Below are positions 63,260 through 64,000 of a stretch of 64,000 nucleotides of DNA, piece after piece (position 1 is the first letter of the stretch; every line of letters begins with the position of its first letter). Made by a program: the position numbers and the translations under genes. The notes beneath the pieces were generated by a model. The model was not told where the DNA came from and made no database searches. It saw only the letters and a program-made list of their open reading frames with translations. This DNA comes from Providencia rettgeri (lineage in GTDB: Bacteria > Pseudomonadota > Gammaproteobacteria > Enterobacterales > Enterobacteriaceae). The stretch spans positions 558,001-622,000 of the forward strand of contig NZ_CP053896.1 of NCBI RefSeq assembly GCF_013255915.1. The letters run 5' to 3'.

Positions 63260-64000
63260 TCATTGGTTGCTGGGGATATATTTCTTTAGCTTCCAAAAAC
63301 TAATTAAAATTATGGCTGAGATGACGACAGATAGGGTATTCATCGTCTGCCAACCGAATGTGAAGAAAAGAGCCCCTGCTCCTAAGCTCCCTATTCCACC
63401 GAAGAAATAGATAAGAAAATCGGTTATTCCCTGCACTTTAGCGCGTTCATGAGCTTCATAGGTATGTGGTAATAGGTTAGTCGTGCTGATTAAAATTAAA
63501 TTCCAGGCGACACCAACAAAAATACCCGCCAACAAATAATTGTAAAAATGGTTACCTAGCAGGTTCATAGTCGCTGATAAAATTAACAATATGATACCGC
63601 AGAAAATAATGCGTTTTGCCCCTAAATGATGAATTAATGTTCCAGTAAAAAATGACGGTGCAAACATACCTAATACATGAAATTGAAATACAATCGCAAT
63701 AGAGGAAAAGGCGAAATCATGTTGTTTCATAGATAACGGTATCGAGGCAAAGGTGAAAACCACAATGGCATATCCAACCGCGCTAACAATGGCGATTAAT
63801 TTTAAAATAGGTTGTGAATACAATGCACTGTAGTCGCGTTTGACTAACACTTCATCCGATGGCGTTTTCACTATTTTCTTTAATGGCACAATTAATAATA
63901 GAATAAATGCGATCACATAAATGGCGGCTAACGTGATGAATGGCCCTGCAAACGGGTATTCTGTAAAAAATCGTTGAGTGGTAATAGCTAATGTTGGGCC
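63260..64000 (-). CDS. MFS transporter, C-terminal part (partial)
   Basis: The frame is open at the right window edge; the visible 246 residues are the C-terminal half of a 12-TM major facilitator. About six hydrophobic segments follow a cytoplasmic loop (LKKIVKTPSDEVLVKRDYSALYSQP). FQFHVLGMFAPSFFTGTLIHHLGAKRIIFCGI is an MFS motif A-like loop. Drug or metabolite efflux is probable, but no substrate can be named. It is on the same strand as the AarP-like gene and upstream of it by about 240 bases. Confidence 0.8.
   Translation of the reverse strand, partial: GPTLAITTQRFFTEYPFAGPFITLAAIYVIAFILLLIVPLKKIVKTPSDEVLVKRDYSALYSQPILKLIAIVSAVGYAIVVFTFASIPLSMKQHDFAFSSIAIVFQFHVLGMFAPSFFTGTLIHHLGAKRIIFCGIILLILSATMNLLGNHFYNYLLAGIFVGVAWNLILISTTNLLPHTYEAHERAKVQGITDFLIYFFGGIGSLGAGALFFTFGWQTMNTLSVVISAIILISFWKLKKYIPSNQ

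Noticed and set aside
63207..63410. Plus-strand 67-codon frame
   Set aside because: Its second half is antisense to the conserved MFS transporter end, and it lacks a ribosome site or a recognisable domain.

Overview
The window looks like a chromosomal segment of an enterobacterium of the Morganellaceae, most likely Providencia. Sequence is moderately AT-rich. Housekeeping blocks follow the enteric order dusA-qor-dnaB-alr-tyrB-uvrA-ssb. A 135-residue MarA/SoxS-type regulator of the AarP kind lies next to ssb, and the fimbrial operon has an MrpJ-like regulator, as in the Proteus/Providencia group. The genus is an inference from protein resemblance and synteny; no database search was run.

Layout. 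(1) 1-7961: a plus-strand aromatic catabolic operon: end of an indolepyruvate oxidoreductase beta-type subunit, hotdog thioesterase, salicylyl-CoA 5-hydroxylase/OYE fusion, gentisate 1,2-dioxygenase, FAH-family hydrolase, nitrilase-family enzyme, maleate isomerase and a MarR regulator. Together they suggest salicylyl-CoA to gentisyl-CoA to gentisate to maleylpyruvate, then hydrolysis to maleate plus pyruvate and isomerisation to fumarate. (2) 8229-11316: Na+/H+ antiporter, a P-loop kinase-like gene behind a leader peptide and attenuator-like terminator, and a flavin reductase-like protein. (3) 11938-19708: chaperone/usher fimbrial operon with an MrpJ-like regulator, five pilin-like proteins, usher, chaperone and probable tip adhesin. 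(4) 19733-25881: AraC regulator divergent from a DmsABC-type molybdoenzyme with its TorD-like chaperone, then a DoxX-family protein.

(5) 25965-31200: RNA-repair locus. RtcR (CARF plus sigma54 activator) is divergent from a sigma54 promoter that drives a tRNA-like, Y-RNA-like leader, a slipin, RtcB and an RlaP-type nucleotidyltransferase; no rtcA is present. (6) 31289-39746: inverse autotransporter adhesin, ribonuclease Z, and the deoxyribose catabolic genes deoR, deoC, deoK, deoP, deoX. (7) 39782-48045: DUF2750 protein, YnaI-type mechanosensitive channel, ornithine decarboxylase, nucleoside hydrolase, a DUF6882-like protein, an inositol-monophosphatase-family enzyme, a CbrC-family protein, a DUF1471 small periplasmic protein and a YcaC-like hydrolase.

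(8) 48259-62325: the conserved dusA to ssb backbone. Between dusA and qor sits an AT-rich three-gene cassette (87-residue protein, tandem RmlC-like double cupin, MFS exporter) with its own promoter and terminator. It is the best candidate here for an undescribed system. The uvrA-ssb interval is expanded by four ERIC-like repeat copies and an 8-bp microsatellite. (9) 62610-64000: AarP-like regulator and the C-terminal part of an MFS transporter cut by the window edge.
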